Translations under genes and position numbers: made by a program
Notes under the pieces: model-generated
The model's database searches: none
Told to the model about the DNA's origin: nothing
What the model saw: the letters and a program-made list of their open reading frames with translations, nothing else
In this document: one piece after another, positions 27,701 through 35,210 of the stretch
How positions within the stretch are numbered: the first letter of the stretch is position 1
Layout: each line of letters opens with the position of its first letter
Source of the DNA: Methylomonas methanica MC09
Lineage (GTDB): Bacteria; Pseudomonadota; Gammaproteobacteria; Methylococcales; Methylomonadaceae
Length of the DNA stretch: 64,000 nucleotides
Reading direction: 5' to 3'
Assembly: GCF_000214665.1 (NCBI RefSeq)
Contig: NC_015572.1
Span: 1,054,001-1,118,000, forward strand

Positions 27701-27838
27701 AAAGACGTTTTGCACGTCGGGAAAAGCCTGTACCGGCAACTTCTCAAAAGCCACGATGCCGGACAAGGCAATGGCCAATGTGGCGCCGATAACCATCAGG
27801 CGTTGCTGCAGGCAAAACGCAATGATTCGTTCGATCAT
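24770..27838 (-). CDS. czcA: CzcA/CusA-type heavy-metal RND efflux pump
   Basis: A 1022-residue inner-membrane proton antiporter, inner part of a CBA tripartite pump expelling metal ions from periplasm or cytoplasm. N-terminus (LQQRLMVIGATLAIALSGIVAFEKLPVQAFPDV) and length are typical of HME-RND. The fourth membrane helix carries DFGIIVDSAVV, the DFG-type motif of CzcA-like Zn/Co/Cd pumps, which differs from the Cu/Ag group. The usual 12 helices and two large periplasmic loops can be traced. It follows the adaptor and outer-membrane genes and precedes the PII-like gene. The metal is not certain. Confidence 0.92.
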   Translation of the reverse strand: MIERIIAFCLQQRLMVIGATLAIALSGIVAFEKLPVQAFPDVQNVFVQVVTQYPGQAPEEVEKLVSLPIEREMNGLPHLLNMRSVSIFGLSVVTLTFDDDAEDYFSRQQVLERLQNADIPDDTKPQLGPLSTGVGEILRYVIDAKHLPLVEQRALQDWVIEPRLRTVQGVADVVSYGGGIKEYKVAAKPDRLKNYNISLNQMFDAIAANNTNTGGGYIEQGDEALVVRGVGLLKSAAEIGEIVVDTHDGVPIRIKDVADISIGPQPRTGIVAMNQRDDIVEGIVLLIKGRDAVEVLSGVKQKIQELNEFGLSPGVKITPIYDRTILVGHTVHTVEHNMIEGAVLIMIILLVFLRRFLAALLVTLIIPLSLLFAFILVDLNGISANLISLGAIDFGIIVDSAVVLVEAVMVQVTMDLKRGVDDRHLRQSLLTTATEMGRPILFSKAIIIIAFLPIFTFQRVEAKIFSPMAFTLSFALVASMLFSLTFVPAMLTYLLGPKIAEKHNPLVEAMERRYRLILEWVLKRARGVFISAVTALLLSFTSVTLIGTEFMPKLDEGNIWLTITLPTPVSLTTAKALERKVREKLETFSEAKMVLTQLGRPEDGTDPKGFNNLEVLIDLNPKNTWRYQNKDDLIKAMDQTLSIFPGILTNFSQVIQDNVEEAISGVKGEIAVKVFGSDLQTLQDRANQITHILASIQGATDVAAEQQAGLAQAIVDIDRTKVSRYGINVADVERVMEIGMGGKAASQFLEGEQRFDITLRYEENARNSVAALENLTVESPGGQRIPLSELASIKINQGASRISREDNMRRIAIKCNLIDRDQGSFVAEAQQKVAAQVDLPPGYHIVWSGQFENQQRAMKRLEVIVPISLGLIFVLLFWAFMSVKNALLIVMNVPFAMIGGILILLVTGINLSVSAAVGFIALFGIAVQNGVILVSQLNKLRREGQPLHDAIVNGSVSRLRPVVMTALMAMLGLLPAALSTSVGSETAKPFAVVIIGGLITATLLTLTLLPALYRYFAEANEP

Positions 27839-27859
27839 AGTTTGGGTTCCTGCCTGAAG

Positions 27860-29023
27860 TTAAGGTTGGGCGTTGTTTGAATTGACTTCTTCTTCGGCCC
27901 GTAGCATCAATGCGCCCTCCGTGACGAGTAATTCGCCTGGATTGACGCCAGAAGTGATCAAGGCCTTATCCTTTAAGCGTAAAGCCAGTTCCACTTTGCG
28001 TTGCTGAAAGTGGTTGTCTTCCAGCTGGATAAACACGTAATTCGCTTCGTCTTCCGTGAACACGGCGGTTAACGGCACCATGATGCCCATGTCGTTCGGG
28101 TTACTGTCGACGCTGATGGTGGCGTACATGCCGGGTAATAGACGGCTATCCGGGTTGGGCAAGTCGCAACGTACCTGCACGGTACGGGTGGCCTCGTCCA
28201 GCACTTGGCCGATGTATTGCACGGTGGCGGGAAAGCTTTCGCCCGGATAAGCCGGCACGGATACCGACAGCGACTGGCCGATTTTGATTTTGCTTAAATT
28301 GACTTCGAATACTTCCATCAATACCGTGAGTGTGCTGATATCCGAGACCACGAATAAAGGCGAGTCCAAGTCAGGGCGTACTTCCATGCCGGGGGTGACG
28401 TTTCTTTCCACTACGCTACCGGCCAGCGGCGAACGCAGTGCAAACAGGCCATTGTGTTGACGCGCGGATAACTGCAAGTTTTGCAAGCGGTTTTGGCTGC
28501 GTTGTAACTCACTGCGGGCCTCGCTTAAATTGTCTTGCGCCAGCTCGAGTTCCTTTTTGGCGATGGCTTTGCCGGCGAACAGTTCTTGTTGCCTTTTGAA
28601 TGCGCGACTGGCCAAAGTTAAGTCCGCCTGGGCTCTGGCAAAATCGGCTTGTGCGGCGGCCGCGTCGGGACTATTCAGCTCCAGCAGGGCGGTGCCTGCC
28701 CGCACTTGCGTACCCAGAGCGACCGGGATGCCGGTCACCCGTCCGGCAATCGGCGAGCTAATTCGCGCTGTTTGATTTTCGTTGTAAGTGACTTTGCCGG
28801 CCAAGGGTTGCAGCAAAGGATGTCTGGATAGCGTCAAAGGCGCAGTTTTGACATAGGCTTTTTTGGGCGAGTCGGCGGCCAAAAATACTTCGCCCGGTAC
28901 GCTGGGTAGTTTTGCGGCCGGCTTGGCGATATCGCCGGAATCCGAGCAGCCTGTTAGTAGAATGAACAGGAATAGCCCGCTTGCAGCGGTCATGCGTTTA
29001 ATTGAGCGCGAGGCATGATTCAT
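27860..29023 (-). CDS. czcB: RND periplasmic adaptor lipoprotein (CzcB-like)
   Basis: A 387-residue membrane-fusion protein joining the pump to the outer-membrane channel. Lipobox LLTGC (Cys26) gives a lipid-anchored N-terminus. After it come a biotinyl-lipoyl half (ISSPIAGRVTGIPVALGTQV), a long alpha-hairpin (about 130-205, rich in Gln, Arg, Glu and Leu), the second lipoyl half (LRSPLAGSVVERNV), and beta-barrel/membrane-proximal domains. No His-rich N-terminal metal domain is seen, unlike some CzcB proteins. Start at the internal ATG; the longer frame needs a TTG start without a ribosome binding site. Confidence 0.9.
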   Translation of the reverse strand: MNHASRSIKRMTAASGLFLFILLTGCSDSGDIAKPAAKLPSVPGEVFLAADSPKKAYVKTAPLTLSRHPLLQPLAGKVTYNENQTARISSPIAGRVTGIPVALGTQVRAGTALLELNSPDAAAAQADFARAQADLTLASRAFKRQQELFAGKAIAKKELELAQDNLSEARSELQRSQNRLQNLQLSARQHNGLFALRSPLAGSVVERNVTPGMEVRPDLDSPLFVVSDISTLTVLMEVFEVNLSKIKIGQSLSVSVPAYPGESFPATVQYIGQVLDEATRTVQVRCDLPNPDSRLLPGMYATISVDSNPNDMGIMVPLTAVFTEDEANYVFIQLEDNHFQQRKVELALRLKDKALITSGVNPGELLVTEGALMLRAEEEVNSNNAQP

Positions 29024-29067
29024 AGTGGTCGGTTCAGTGTGCAAGAGTGTTGAGGCTGTGCTAGTTA

Positions 29068-30414
29068 TTATTCCAACGTCGTTGCGGGAAAGCGGGCTGG
29101 TTTATCCGGACCAGGTTCCACGCCCAGTGCTTTAGCTAAATCGTAGTAAGCGTTGGCGCGATTGATTAGGGCCGCGTAATAATCGTGCATGATGTTTTTA
29201 TAGCTGCGTTGGGCCTCGATGAAATCCAAAACCCCGGTGGCGCCTTTGCTGTAGGCCAATTCCGAGCTGTTTCTAACCGCTAATGCATCATCCAGCAAGC
29301 CCTCTTTAAAGCGCTGCACGATCTTATCGGTGCTAGTCCAGGTGGCTAGCGCACTAACCACTTCGCTGCGAATACTCATTTCAGTCTGTTCTATTGCCAG
29401 TTGACTTTGATTCATCGCTACCGCGGCTTTGTCGGATTCGCCCTGGTATTGGTAAAACAGCGGAACCGGAATACTGACGCCGACAAAGCCGGAGTTTAGT
29501 GCGTTATTGCTTGGATCTCGCGCGTACCCGGCTGTCAGAGTCACATCCGGGTATTTCAGGCGGCGGGCCAATTCCAGTTCTTTTTCGGATTGCGCCTTAC
29601 GTTGTTTGTCGGCTTGTAGATCCGGCCGTTTCCGCATGGCTTGGGTGACGAGTTCATCGGCTGCCAGGTTTGCGCCTAAGGCTTTGCTGTCGGGCCATTC
29701 TTCCTGGGCCACAAACTGCATGCCTTTTTCCGGCCAACGCAAAATCATCGCAAAAGCGGCTTGTGCTTGTTCAACGGCCGCTTGGTTTACATCCAGGTCT
29801 GACTGTGCGCGCATGGCCTCCATTCTGACCCGCAAAAAATCCGACTCGGCAATGTCGCCGCTTTTCAAACGTAAGGTATTGGCTTGGGTAATCTCGTAGT
29901 AGTGATCGACGATTTCTTGTGCCAACCAACGATTTTTTTGCGCTTGCAGCAGGTCGTAATAGGCATCGCGCACCATGTTGGAAAAAATCCGCAGGGCGTC
30001 TTTAAAATCGCTTTCCGCGGCCTGGGTGGCAAACCCGCTGCCTTCCATGCGCAAGCCGCGTTTGCCGGCCATTTCGATTAACTGGCTGAATGAAAAATAT
30101 TCGGCCGGTCCGCAAGATACATTAGGGTCATGACTACAGCCGGTGGCATTGGAACCCTTGTTCAGGTTATTGGCAAGTTCGGAAAGTTGAAAACCCACGG
30201 TCGGGTTCGGTATGGCCGATGCGATGACCTCGTCGGCTTTGGCCTGATCGATATTGTATTGCGCAGCCAGCAGGTCCAGATTGCGTTGATAGAACAAGGT
30301 CAATGCGTCGTTCAGCGAAACGGGGATTTGCTCGGCATGTGCCTGGCTCGCCAACAGATTGCTTAGCAGCAGGACTATTACAAATAAGGCGCTGCGAACA
30401 GCTGGGTTTGGCAT
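29068..30414 (-). CDS. czcC: Outer-membrane efflux channel (CzcC/TolC family)
   Basis: A 448-residue outer-membrane factor, first gene of the RND operon. Start placed at the ATG of MPNPAVRSAL, which begins a clean signal peptide (to SQAHAEQ); the longer frame hides that signal. The family's duplicated layout is visible: SLNDALTLFYQRN opening, long helices, and two beta-strand segments (PTVGFQLSEL and PDVTLTAGYARDP). With the adaptor and pump it forms the channel across the envelope. Two cysteines lie in an insert near residues 90-100 (GCSHDPNVSCG). Confidence 0.88.
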   Translation of the reverse strand: MPNPAVRSALFVIVLLLSNLLASQAHAEQIPVSLNDALTLFYQRNLDLLAAQYNIDQAKADEVIASAIPNPTVGFQLSELANNLNKGSNATGCSHDPNVSCGPAEYFSFSQLIEMAGKRGLRMEGSGFATQAAESDFKDALRIFSNMVRDAYYDLLQAQKNRWLAQEIVDHYYEITQANTLRLKSGDIAESDFLRVRMEAMRAQSDLDVNQAAVEQAQAAFAMILRWPEKGMQFVAQEEWPDSKALGANLAADELVTQAMRKRPDLQADKQRKAQSEKELELARRLKYPDVTLTAGYARDPSNNALNSGFVGVSIPVPLFYQYQGESDKAAVAMNQSQLAIEQTEMSIRSEVVSALATWTSTDKIVQRFKEGLLDDALAVRNSSELAYSKGATGVLDFIEAQRSYKNIMHDYYAALINRANAYYDLAKALGVEPGPDKPARFPATTLE

Positions 30415-30712
30415 GGATAGAATTCCTACGCAGGATTGTTTAATCAAGTACAGCAAAAGTTAGACCAAGCGGATGCTGAAAAGTGGTGGCATGTGTTATC
30501 AATGTAGTTGATTGATATATAAGACATTAAATCGTGTTTTACGGCTCATTTAAGTAATGTTCGGTTTAACAGGTCGACTAGGCTGTTGAGGAAAAACTCA
30601 TTGGTTTTTATGAACCAGAAATTTCTCAGGCCGCTAAATGATCTGGGGTAATTGAACCATTGACTGTGGAAATGCCCTTCTTAACGCAATGGGCTGGAAA
30701 AGTATTAGGCAT
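30415..30712. other. Promoter region of the RND operon and spacer to yfdX
   Basis: About 300 bases without a gene. AT-rich around 30500-30540 and probably contains the minus-strand promoter for the efflux operon. I found no perfect operator palindrome and no metal regulator gene (MerR, ArsR or two-component) next to it. Confidence 0.35.
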
Positions 30713-30744
30713 TAAAAAGGCGCTGAATTTAAAACTCAGCGCCT
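30713..30744 (-). terminator. Intrinsic terminator of yfdX
   Basis: AGGCGCTGA (30718-30726) and TCAGCGCCT (30736-30744) form a perfect 9-bp GC-rich stem with a 9-base loop. On the minus strand the stem is followed by five T residues, about 20 bp after the yfdX stop codon. Confidence 0.85.
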
Positions 30745-30762
30745 AGATTGGATTTTAGCAGT

Positions 30763-31689
30763 TTATTTGAATGGGTTGGGGTGGACTATTTTATCTTTCA
30801 GATCGGCTAAGGCTTTTTTGATTTTTTCCCAGGTTGCTGCCGATTTTTCGGTATGCATTTCATTTTTTAAATCATCAATTACCGTATATAGCAAAGCAAA
30901 ATCGTCCTGGTTACCGTACCCCAGCAGTTCGGCTATTTTCAGTTCGTCCTTGGCAGCAGCGGTGTTTTTGAGCACTTCGGCCCGGCTGTCGGCTTTTGTC
31001 ATATCTTGTTGCCGTTCTAATTCCGAGGCTTTGTTTAAAAAGGCCTCCGCCCGTACTACCGGTAGCGGGGTCACTTCCACCTCCTCAACCAAGGTGTTCA
31101 ACACATCTTCCAATAAGGTTTGCGCCGCATCATTTTTATCGGCATCGATTTGGGCGATCGCTGCCTTAATCACGGAAGGGTAAGTGCCGAGCGGGATGCT
31201 GACAGTAGTAATGCGTATCTCACTGGCCAGTCCGGCCAATAACTGTCTGGCGCCTTGTAATTGGCCGCCGTCAAGCAATTTGTCCGCTTGCTTGACTTGT
31301 TTCTCCAGGGTTTTGGCGTCGCCCTCGTAATCGACTACATCGACTTCTACGTCCGCGGGAACCAGCACCATGGCGGGGTGCTCGACCAGCAGAATATCCA
31401 GCTTGGTCAGCACGTCTTGCAATAATACCCGGGCGGCTTTGGGGTCCTTGTTACTTAAACTAATCAACGCCTGTTGGGTAGCGGATAAAGCCCCCTTGGC
31501 TTCGTTGATAAGACTCTGGATTTTTTCCGACAGTACTTTTTGTTTGTTGATGGCCTCGGTTTTATGATTAGCGACGGAAGCAGCCTTCTGGCTTTTTTTC
31601 TCGGCATCCGCCAAAGCGTCAAAAGATAGGGGTAGGGATGAAACTAAAACCAAGGCGGTATAGGTGGCAAGTTTATGAATGGTATGCAT
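30763..31689 (-). CDS. YfdX family protein
   Basis: A 308-residue exported protein with signal peptide (to SFDALADAE). It matches the YfdX family: repeating helical segments such as ALISLSNKDPKAARVLLQDVLTKL and a repeated 'D...AA..LLEDVLN' pattern, and conserved 'VPADVEVDVVDYEGD'. YfdX proteins are helical, often acid- or stress-induced, and of uncertain biochemical role. Monocistronic, with its own terminator. Proximity to the RND operon on the same strand may be chance, since the terminator separates them. Confidence 0.85.
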   Translation of the reverse strand: MHTIHKLATYTALVLVSSLPLSFDALADAEKKSQKAASVANHKTEAINKQKVLSEKIQSLINEAKGALSATQQALISLSNKDPKAARVLLQDVLTKLDILLVEHPAMVLVPADVEVDVVDYEGDAKTLEKQVKQADKLLDGGQLQGARQLLAGLASEIRITTVSIPLGTYPSVIKAAIAQIDADKNDAAQTLLEDVLNTLVEEVEVTPLPVVRAEAFLNKASELERQQDMTKADSRAEVLKNTAAAKDELKIAELLGYGNQDDFALLYTVIDDLKNEMHTEKSAATWEKIKKALADLKDKIVHPNPFK

Positions 31690-31864
31690 AGTGTCCTCCT
31701 GAATAAAGACTTATGACCTGATAGGGGATAAGCAAGTGCTCATGCCTTGTTTTCTCAAGTAATGCAATAGACCATTAGCAGATATGGGGCCAGAAGCAGA
31801 AATTGAATTAAATTAATGATAACAATAGGTTACTAAGTAAGGGGTGTCGATTGTCTCGCCGCGA

Positions 31865-31897
31865 GTTTAAATCCACCACCCGCTTGGGGATTTAAAC
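31865..31897. repeat. 10-bp inverted repeat GTTTAAATCC
   Basis: GTTTAAATCC (31865-31874) and GGATTTAAAC (31888-31897) are perfect inverted repeats with a 13-base spacer, about 175 bp upstream of yfdX. Could be an operator or a weak hairpin; no T-run follows. Confidence 0.4.
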
Positions 31898-32049
31898 CAA
31901 GGTTAATCCGAAAATGAAATTGTTGGTTAATTCGAGAAATTTTCCACTTTTACTGGTGCGCGCAGTGGACCATGAAAATGGGTAAGATTTAAATGCGAGT
32001 TCAAAAAATGGTCGCAGGGTAACGCTGACTTTTTAATGCCAGATATTGT

Positions 32050-32079
32050 GGTGTTTTATTTTTCGGTATGACGTGGCGG
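32050..32079. repeat. Relic of an integrative-element end left of the first att copy
   Basis: GGTGTTTTATTTTTC followed by a GT-TGACGTG stretch recurs, with small changes, before the intact tRNA at 46841-46866. Both lie a few dozen bases before a copy of the tRNA 3' end. Confidence 0.4.
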
Positions 32080-32117
32080 AATTTTTGAACAATAAAAATA
32101 GCTCAACCTATTGTTTT

Positions 32118-32162
32118 TATGGCGTCCCGGAGACGATTCGAACGTCCGACCTGCCCCTTAGG
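32118..32162 (-). repeat. Attachment site copy: tRNA-Arg 3' fragment, distal
   Basis: Forty-five bases identical to the 3' part of the tRNA-Arg(CCT) gene at 46921-46965, including the encoded CCA, T arm and part of the anticodon arm. It then diverges. Such displaced tRNA ends mark the far end of elements integrated by tyrosine recombinases. Not a functional tRNA. Confidence 0.9.
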
Positions 32163-32190
32163 CGTAATTAGCGCGATTGTTCTATGGGAT

Positions 32191-32212
32191 GCCTAAAAAA
32201 TCTTAGGCTTTT
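32191..32212 (+). terminator. Weak hairpin with T-tail next to the att copy
   Basis: GCCTAA and TTAGGC (32191-32196 and 32203-32208) form a 6-bp stem followed by four T residues. Small; possibly a plus-strand terminator shielding the element. Confidence 0.3.
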
Positions 32213-32293
32213 GATTGAATTATAAAACTATTGCATCGTAGCCTTTTCGTGCTTCCGGTTTGTTCTCTCAAAAGCCTATATTTTCCTGGCGCG

Positions 32294-32311
32294 ATTACAC
32301 CAAAATTACAC
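32294..32311 (-). repeat. 11-bp-period direct repeat, putative integrase arm site
   Basis: On the minus strand GTGTAAT occurs twice with an 11-bp period, just after the ygjP-like stop and about 130 bp inside the element end. Layout resembles the repeats at 37682 and 37912, but the sequence differs. Confidence 0.45.
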
Positions 32312-32316
32312 AGGCA

Positions 32317-32658
32317 TTATAAGTCGCTTCCGCGCTGAATGGGATCATCCTGCAACCCAGTTTTCTTTAATCTCGCCTCCAGCACTTGGTAATCCCCAAG
32401 GTGCGCCTCCATCAACACCTTCCACAACTTGCCATGATTAGGCACCGAGAAATGCAGCAGCTCATGCACGATGACGTATTCGACCAAGTCGCGCTCCAAT
32501 GCTAACAGCTCGGTATTGTAGTTCAGGTTACCGTTGGTAGAACAGGATGCCCATTTATTGTTCATCGGGCGTAGCGATAAATGATTGACCTCGACATTCA
32601 GCTTTTTGGCCCAATCGTGGACGCAAGCCTTGAATTCGTCCTTGTCCGCCCAAGTCAT
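32317..32658 (-). CDS. YgjP-like (M48/DUF45-type) metallopeptidase
   Basis: A 113-residue protein with the zincin motif HELLHFSVPNHGKLW, whose two His, Glu and downstream His fit the YgjP family. The preceding NKWASCSTNGNLNYN stretch is also typical. Short forms like this often follow hsdR in type I restriction-modification operons, and here the start overlaps the hsdR remnant by 4 bp. It looks intact although the R-M genes upstream are destroyed. Exact substrate unknown. Confidence 0.8.
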   Translation of the reverse strand: MTWADKDEFKACVHDWAKKLNVEVNHLSLRPMNNKWASCSTNGNLNYNTELLALERDLVEYVIVHELLHFSVPNHGKLWKVLMEAHLGDYQVLEARLKKTGLQDDPIQRGSDL

Positions 32659-33097
32659 CGCTTGGCCTTGTGCGCTTTTGCGATCAATCGCAATAATTCA
32701 TCGGCGATGGCGGCGATCTCATCCATGTCCTGCAATACGCCAAACAGCGCAAAAACGATACTCTGCCGCAATTCCCGGTAAGCGTCTTCGCTGTGCAGCC
32801 AGTTCGGTTGCTTGACAAAGGCCTCGCCGACTTTCACCGACACGGCTTCCGCGTCGGCCAAATCATGATCGACCAAGTGGCAGAACACAAAATACGTCAT
32901 GCCATCAAAGCCTTTTTCCGCCTGCGCCTGTTTGCGCTGCTCGTTTTCCTGCATCAGCTCCAGCAACTTGTCCAGCGCTTTCTGGGTTGATTCCTGGCGG
33001 CTTCCTGCGCGCCGCGAATGGAGCAGGCGGCATCCCATAGCCAGTTTTCCAGCGATTTGTCCTGTTCGCCGTTGGATTTCTTGGTGGGTTGGTTCAC
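32655..33097 (-). pseudogene. Fused hsdM 5' end and hsdR 3' end: deletion scar of a type I R-M operon
   Basis: From a GTG at 33097 the frame reads the start of a type I methyltransferase subunit (NQPTKKSNGEQ, then SLENWLWDAACSIRGAQEAA). Near 33000 this homology stops; in another frame the sequence continues as the C-terminal helical region of a type I restriction subunit (ALDKLLELMQENEQRKQAQA, FDGMTYFVF, DMDEIAAIADELL). Thus most of hsdM, all of hsdS and most of hsdR are gone, and the join is out of frame. A 158-codon open frame starting at 33131 covers the hsdR part but its N-terminus is frameshifted hsdM. No restriction function can remain. Confidence 0.8.
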
Positions 33098-33105
33098 GGT
33101 GGTGG

Positions 33106-33963
33106 TTATCCTTGTTGTGGCGGCTGTTCAATTAGGCCGCGGTAGAGTGCTTCCAATAATTGCTGATTGTCGTCGAATTGCGCTGGGTTGGTCATCATAT
33201 TTTCTACCAGGCGGTAGATTTTCTGGTCGCCGGTTTCCTGACTCAGAATGTTTATGATCAATTGCTTGCTTTCCGGTGACAGTATATTGGCCATTTCCCG
33301 GCCCAACATCCTGGCGCCGGATTGTCGGTAATCATGGTCTTCAGCGGCTATGTCACTGTGTTCATCCCAAAATAGGTCTGTATTCCCTGCATCCATGTAG
33401 TACCTCAGAACAAAGGCAATATCCAATGCATCTTTTTGGGCCTGTGGATAACGTTCTTTCCAGGCAATAATTTTCAACGTCATTAAACCCACTGGCGTCA
33501 CCACATTGACATCTAACGGCGGATGTTCTCTGAGTCTGAAAATTTGCGAGGTAGCGTAGGCTTCCTGAAAACCCGTCACGGTCATTTCGATGTCGTACTC
33601 CGGCGGCCAAACAATATTGCCGTTCGTTTCAATATCGCCGAACGGTACTATGTCGACTGGAATTTCTTGATGATAACGAAGCCGCTGTTTTTGCTTGTCA
33701 GTTATAAATTGTCCCGTTTCCAGTAGCTGATTTTTTAGTGTTTTAAAGTCTTGCCAGTCTGATACCTGTACCGCCAAATCAACATCTCTAGTTGCTCTGG
33801 GCGCTGTGATGCCATAGGCATGTTCAAACACAATGTCTCGGGCGGTGGCGCCGATGATGAAAAACGGTAAGTTGTTTTGTTCAGCAATTTCAGCGATCAG
33901 GGCATAAATACCTAGAAAGGGTTCGTTAATCTTCCCGGAAATGTTCAGCAAGTTTTTGCTCAT
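33106..33963 (-). CDS. AbiEii-type nucleotidyltransferase toxin
   Basis: A 285-residue nucleotidyltransferase. The GATARD and TRDVDLAV segments give the polymerase-beta-like G(A/S)...D-x-D core (Asp in VDLA), and the later VDIVPFG is the third acidic strand. This is the AbiEii/toxin family. It overlaps the upstream AbiEi-like gene by 38 bp, as toxin and antitoxin of type IV abortive-infection systems do. Known AbiE systems halt growth after phage infection. The gene is full length with no frameshift, unlike the R-M remnant directly downstream. Confidence 0.85.
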   Translation of the reverse strand: MSKNLLNISGKINEPFLGIYALIAEIAEQNNLPFFIIGATARDIVFEHAYGITAPRATRDVDLAVQVSDWQDFKTLKNQLLETGQFITDKQKQRLRYHQEIPVDIVPFGDIETNGNIVWPPEYDIEMTVTGFQEAYATSQIFRLREHPPLDVNVVTPVGLMTLKIIAWKERYPQAQKDALDIAFVLRYYMDAGNTDLFWDEHSDIAAEDHDYRQSGARMLGREMANILSPESKQLIINILSQETGDQKIYRLVENMMTNPAQFDDNQQLLEALYRGLIEQPPQQG

Positions 33964-34942
33964 AGATGATTTGTGCTACTTCAAGGTTTCTCGGGTCGCC
34001 GCTGGCGATTAGGTCAGCATAGACCAAGATCGGGTGGGTGATGTCAGTTCGGTTCATCTCGTTTTCGACATCCCAGAAGGCTTTGAGGATTTCAATATCG
34101 CCGGTTGGGTCTTTACGTAGCCTATAGGTGATTTTGAGTTTGTTTTGCCATTTTTCCATGACATAAATGGTGGCGGTTTGCGGCTTTAAATAATGCGTCA
34201 GCCTGTCTGCGGCCACTTCGCCGCCCCAATAAGCTTGTAAATTGTGTAGATCAGCGGCTTGCCACCAGTAGGGGTCAGGAGCGCTATATCTGCCGATTTC
34301 CTGCCTTGGCCGGAGTTGTTCAGGGTAGGCTATCAGCCAGCGATCGAGTAGCTTTTTCCCATTTTTCAAGCGACGGCCGCGTGTTCCCATATCGACGATA
34401 TAGCCTAGATTAATCAAATCTTTGAACACCAAAGCGACGGTTCCCAGTGCTGCGGTTGCAGTTTGAGCAATGTTTCGATAAGGCGCATTGACCAATTCAG
34501 GCCGGCATAATAGGGCATACACAATCTTTAAACCGATAGGTGTGAATGCCCGGTTGGTTGGTTTGGTGGCTTGGGCCTGGGGCGGCTTGTTGCCTGTGAT
34601 ATAGACGTAAACGGGTAGAGCGTTGATGTAGGTATTGCCAGCAGTGTCGATGAACCAAATATCCATCTCCTTCAGGCGCTCCGCCATTAAAGGATTTACA
34701 TAGCGAGCAACCAGCAGGCCTTGCTGATTTATTTGTTTTAGTTGATAGATGCCATGAAGCACGGCCATGTTTACTAGATTCTTTATTTCGATGGCGACAG
34801 GGATTTTTGTTGTACCTGCTTTTATATAGCCAGTTGCATCGAAGTCTTGCCGATGGAGCTGGTTAATCTCGACGGTAAACCCCGTGTTCCGTTTAAGTTG
34901 ATCTATGGCTTCTTCGAACAGGTCGAATTCGGTTGTTTTCAC
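33926..34942 (-). CDS. AbiEi-family antitoxin/transcriptional regulator
   Basis: A 338-residue protein starting with GTG. The N-terminal part (about 1-130) reads as the restriction-endonuclease-like region seen in larger AbiEi-like proteins (KIPVAIEIKN). A winged-helix stretch follows (about 135-195: ALLCRPELVNAPYRNIAQTA, ALVFKDLINLGYI). Family members neutralise AbiEii and repress their own promoter. Symmetric repeats lie in the 30-80 bp before the start, supporting autoregulation. First gene of the pair. The assignment rests on the pairing with AbiEii and on the winged helix. Confidence 0.78.
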   Translation of the reverse strand: MKTTEFDLFEEAIDQLKRNTGFTVEINQLHRQDFDATGYIKAGTTKIPVAIEIKNLVNMAVLHGIYQLKQINQQGLLVARYVNPLMAERLKEMDIWFIDTAGNTYINALPVYVYITGNKPPQAQATKPTNRAFTPIGLKIVYALLCRPELVNAPYRNIAQTATAALGTVALVFKDLINLGYIVDMGTRGRRLKNGKKLLDRWLIAYPEQLRPRQEIGRYSAPDPYWWQAADLHNLQAYWGGEVAADRLTHYLKPQTATIYVMEKWQNKLKITYRLRKDPTGDIEILKAFWDVENEMNRTDITHPILVYADLIASGDPRNLEVAQIIYEQKLAEHFRED

Positions 34943-34968
34943 TTTGGTTCAAGCTTGTTGTATGTCAA

Positions 34969-35021
34969 TGTTCATTATTTTAGCTTGTTCATTAATAATG
35001 AACAGATATAAAAAATGAACA
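34969..35021 (-). promoter_or_regulatory. Operator-like repeats upstream of the AbiE pair
   Basis: TGTTCATTAATAATGAACA (34986-35004) is a 9+1+9 perfect inverted repeat. A further direct half-site TGTTCATTA begins at 34969, and TGAACA lies at 35016-35021. The set sits 27-80 bp before the AbiEi start, where an autorepressor would bind. Confidence 0.6.
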
Positions 35022-35210
35022 TCGCGTACGGCGTATTGTTACGGAGAGTTAAAGGCAAGCTTGTTTCAACGTAAACGATTGTTAAACCTAATATTTATTT
35101 GGCTTGGAAACTTCCATGCGGAAAATGGAGATTTTGAGTGTCGAACTGTCAAACGGCTTTGAAAAGTTTCCACTAAAGAGCGTCGAATAGTTTCCAGTTA
35201 AGTTGTAGGG

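Larger units (their letters stand above)
31690..32117. other. Intergenic region between yfdX and the left attachment site
   Basis: No gene. It includes the yfdX upstream region, an inverted repeat (31865-31897), and at 32050-32079 a segment close to one found just before the intact tRNA (46841 onward). That last part looks like an old element end rather than unique chromosome. Confidence 0.45.

Noticed and set aside
24770..27838. Copper/silver pump CusA
   Set aside because: The fourth-helix motif is of the DFGxxVD type found in CzcA-like pumps; copper specificity is not supported, though the metal is not proved.
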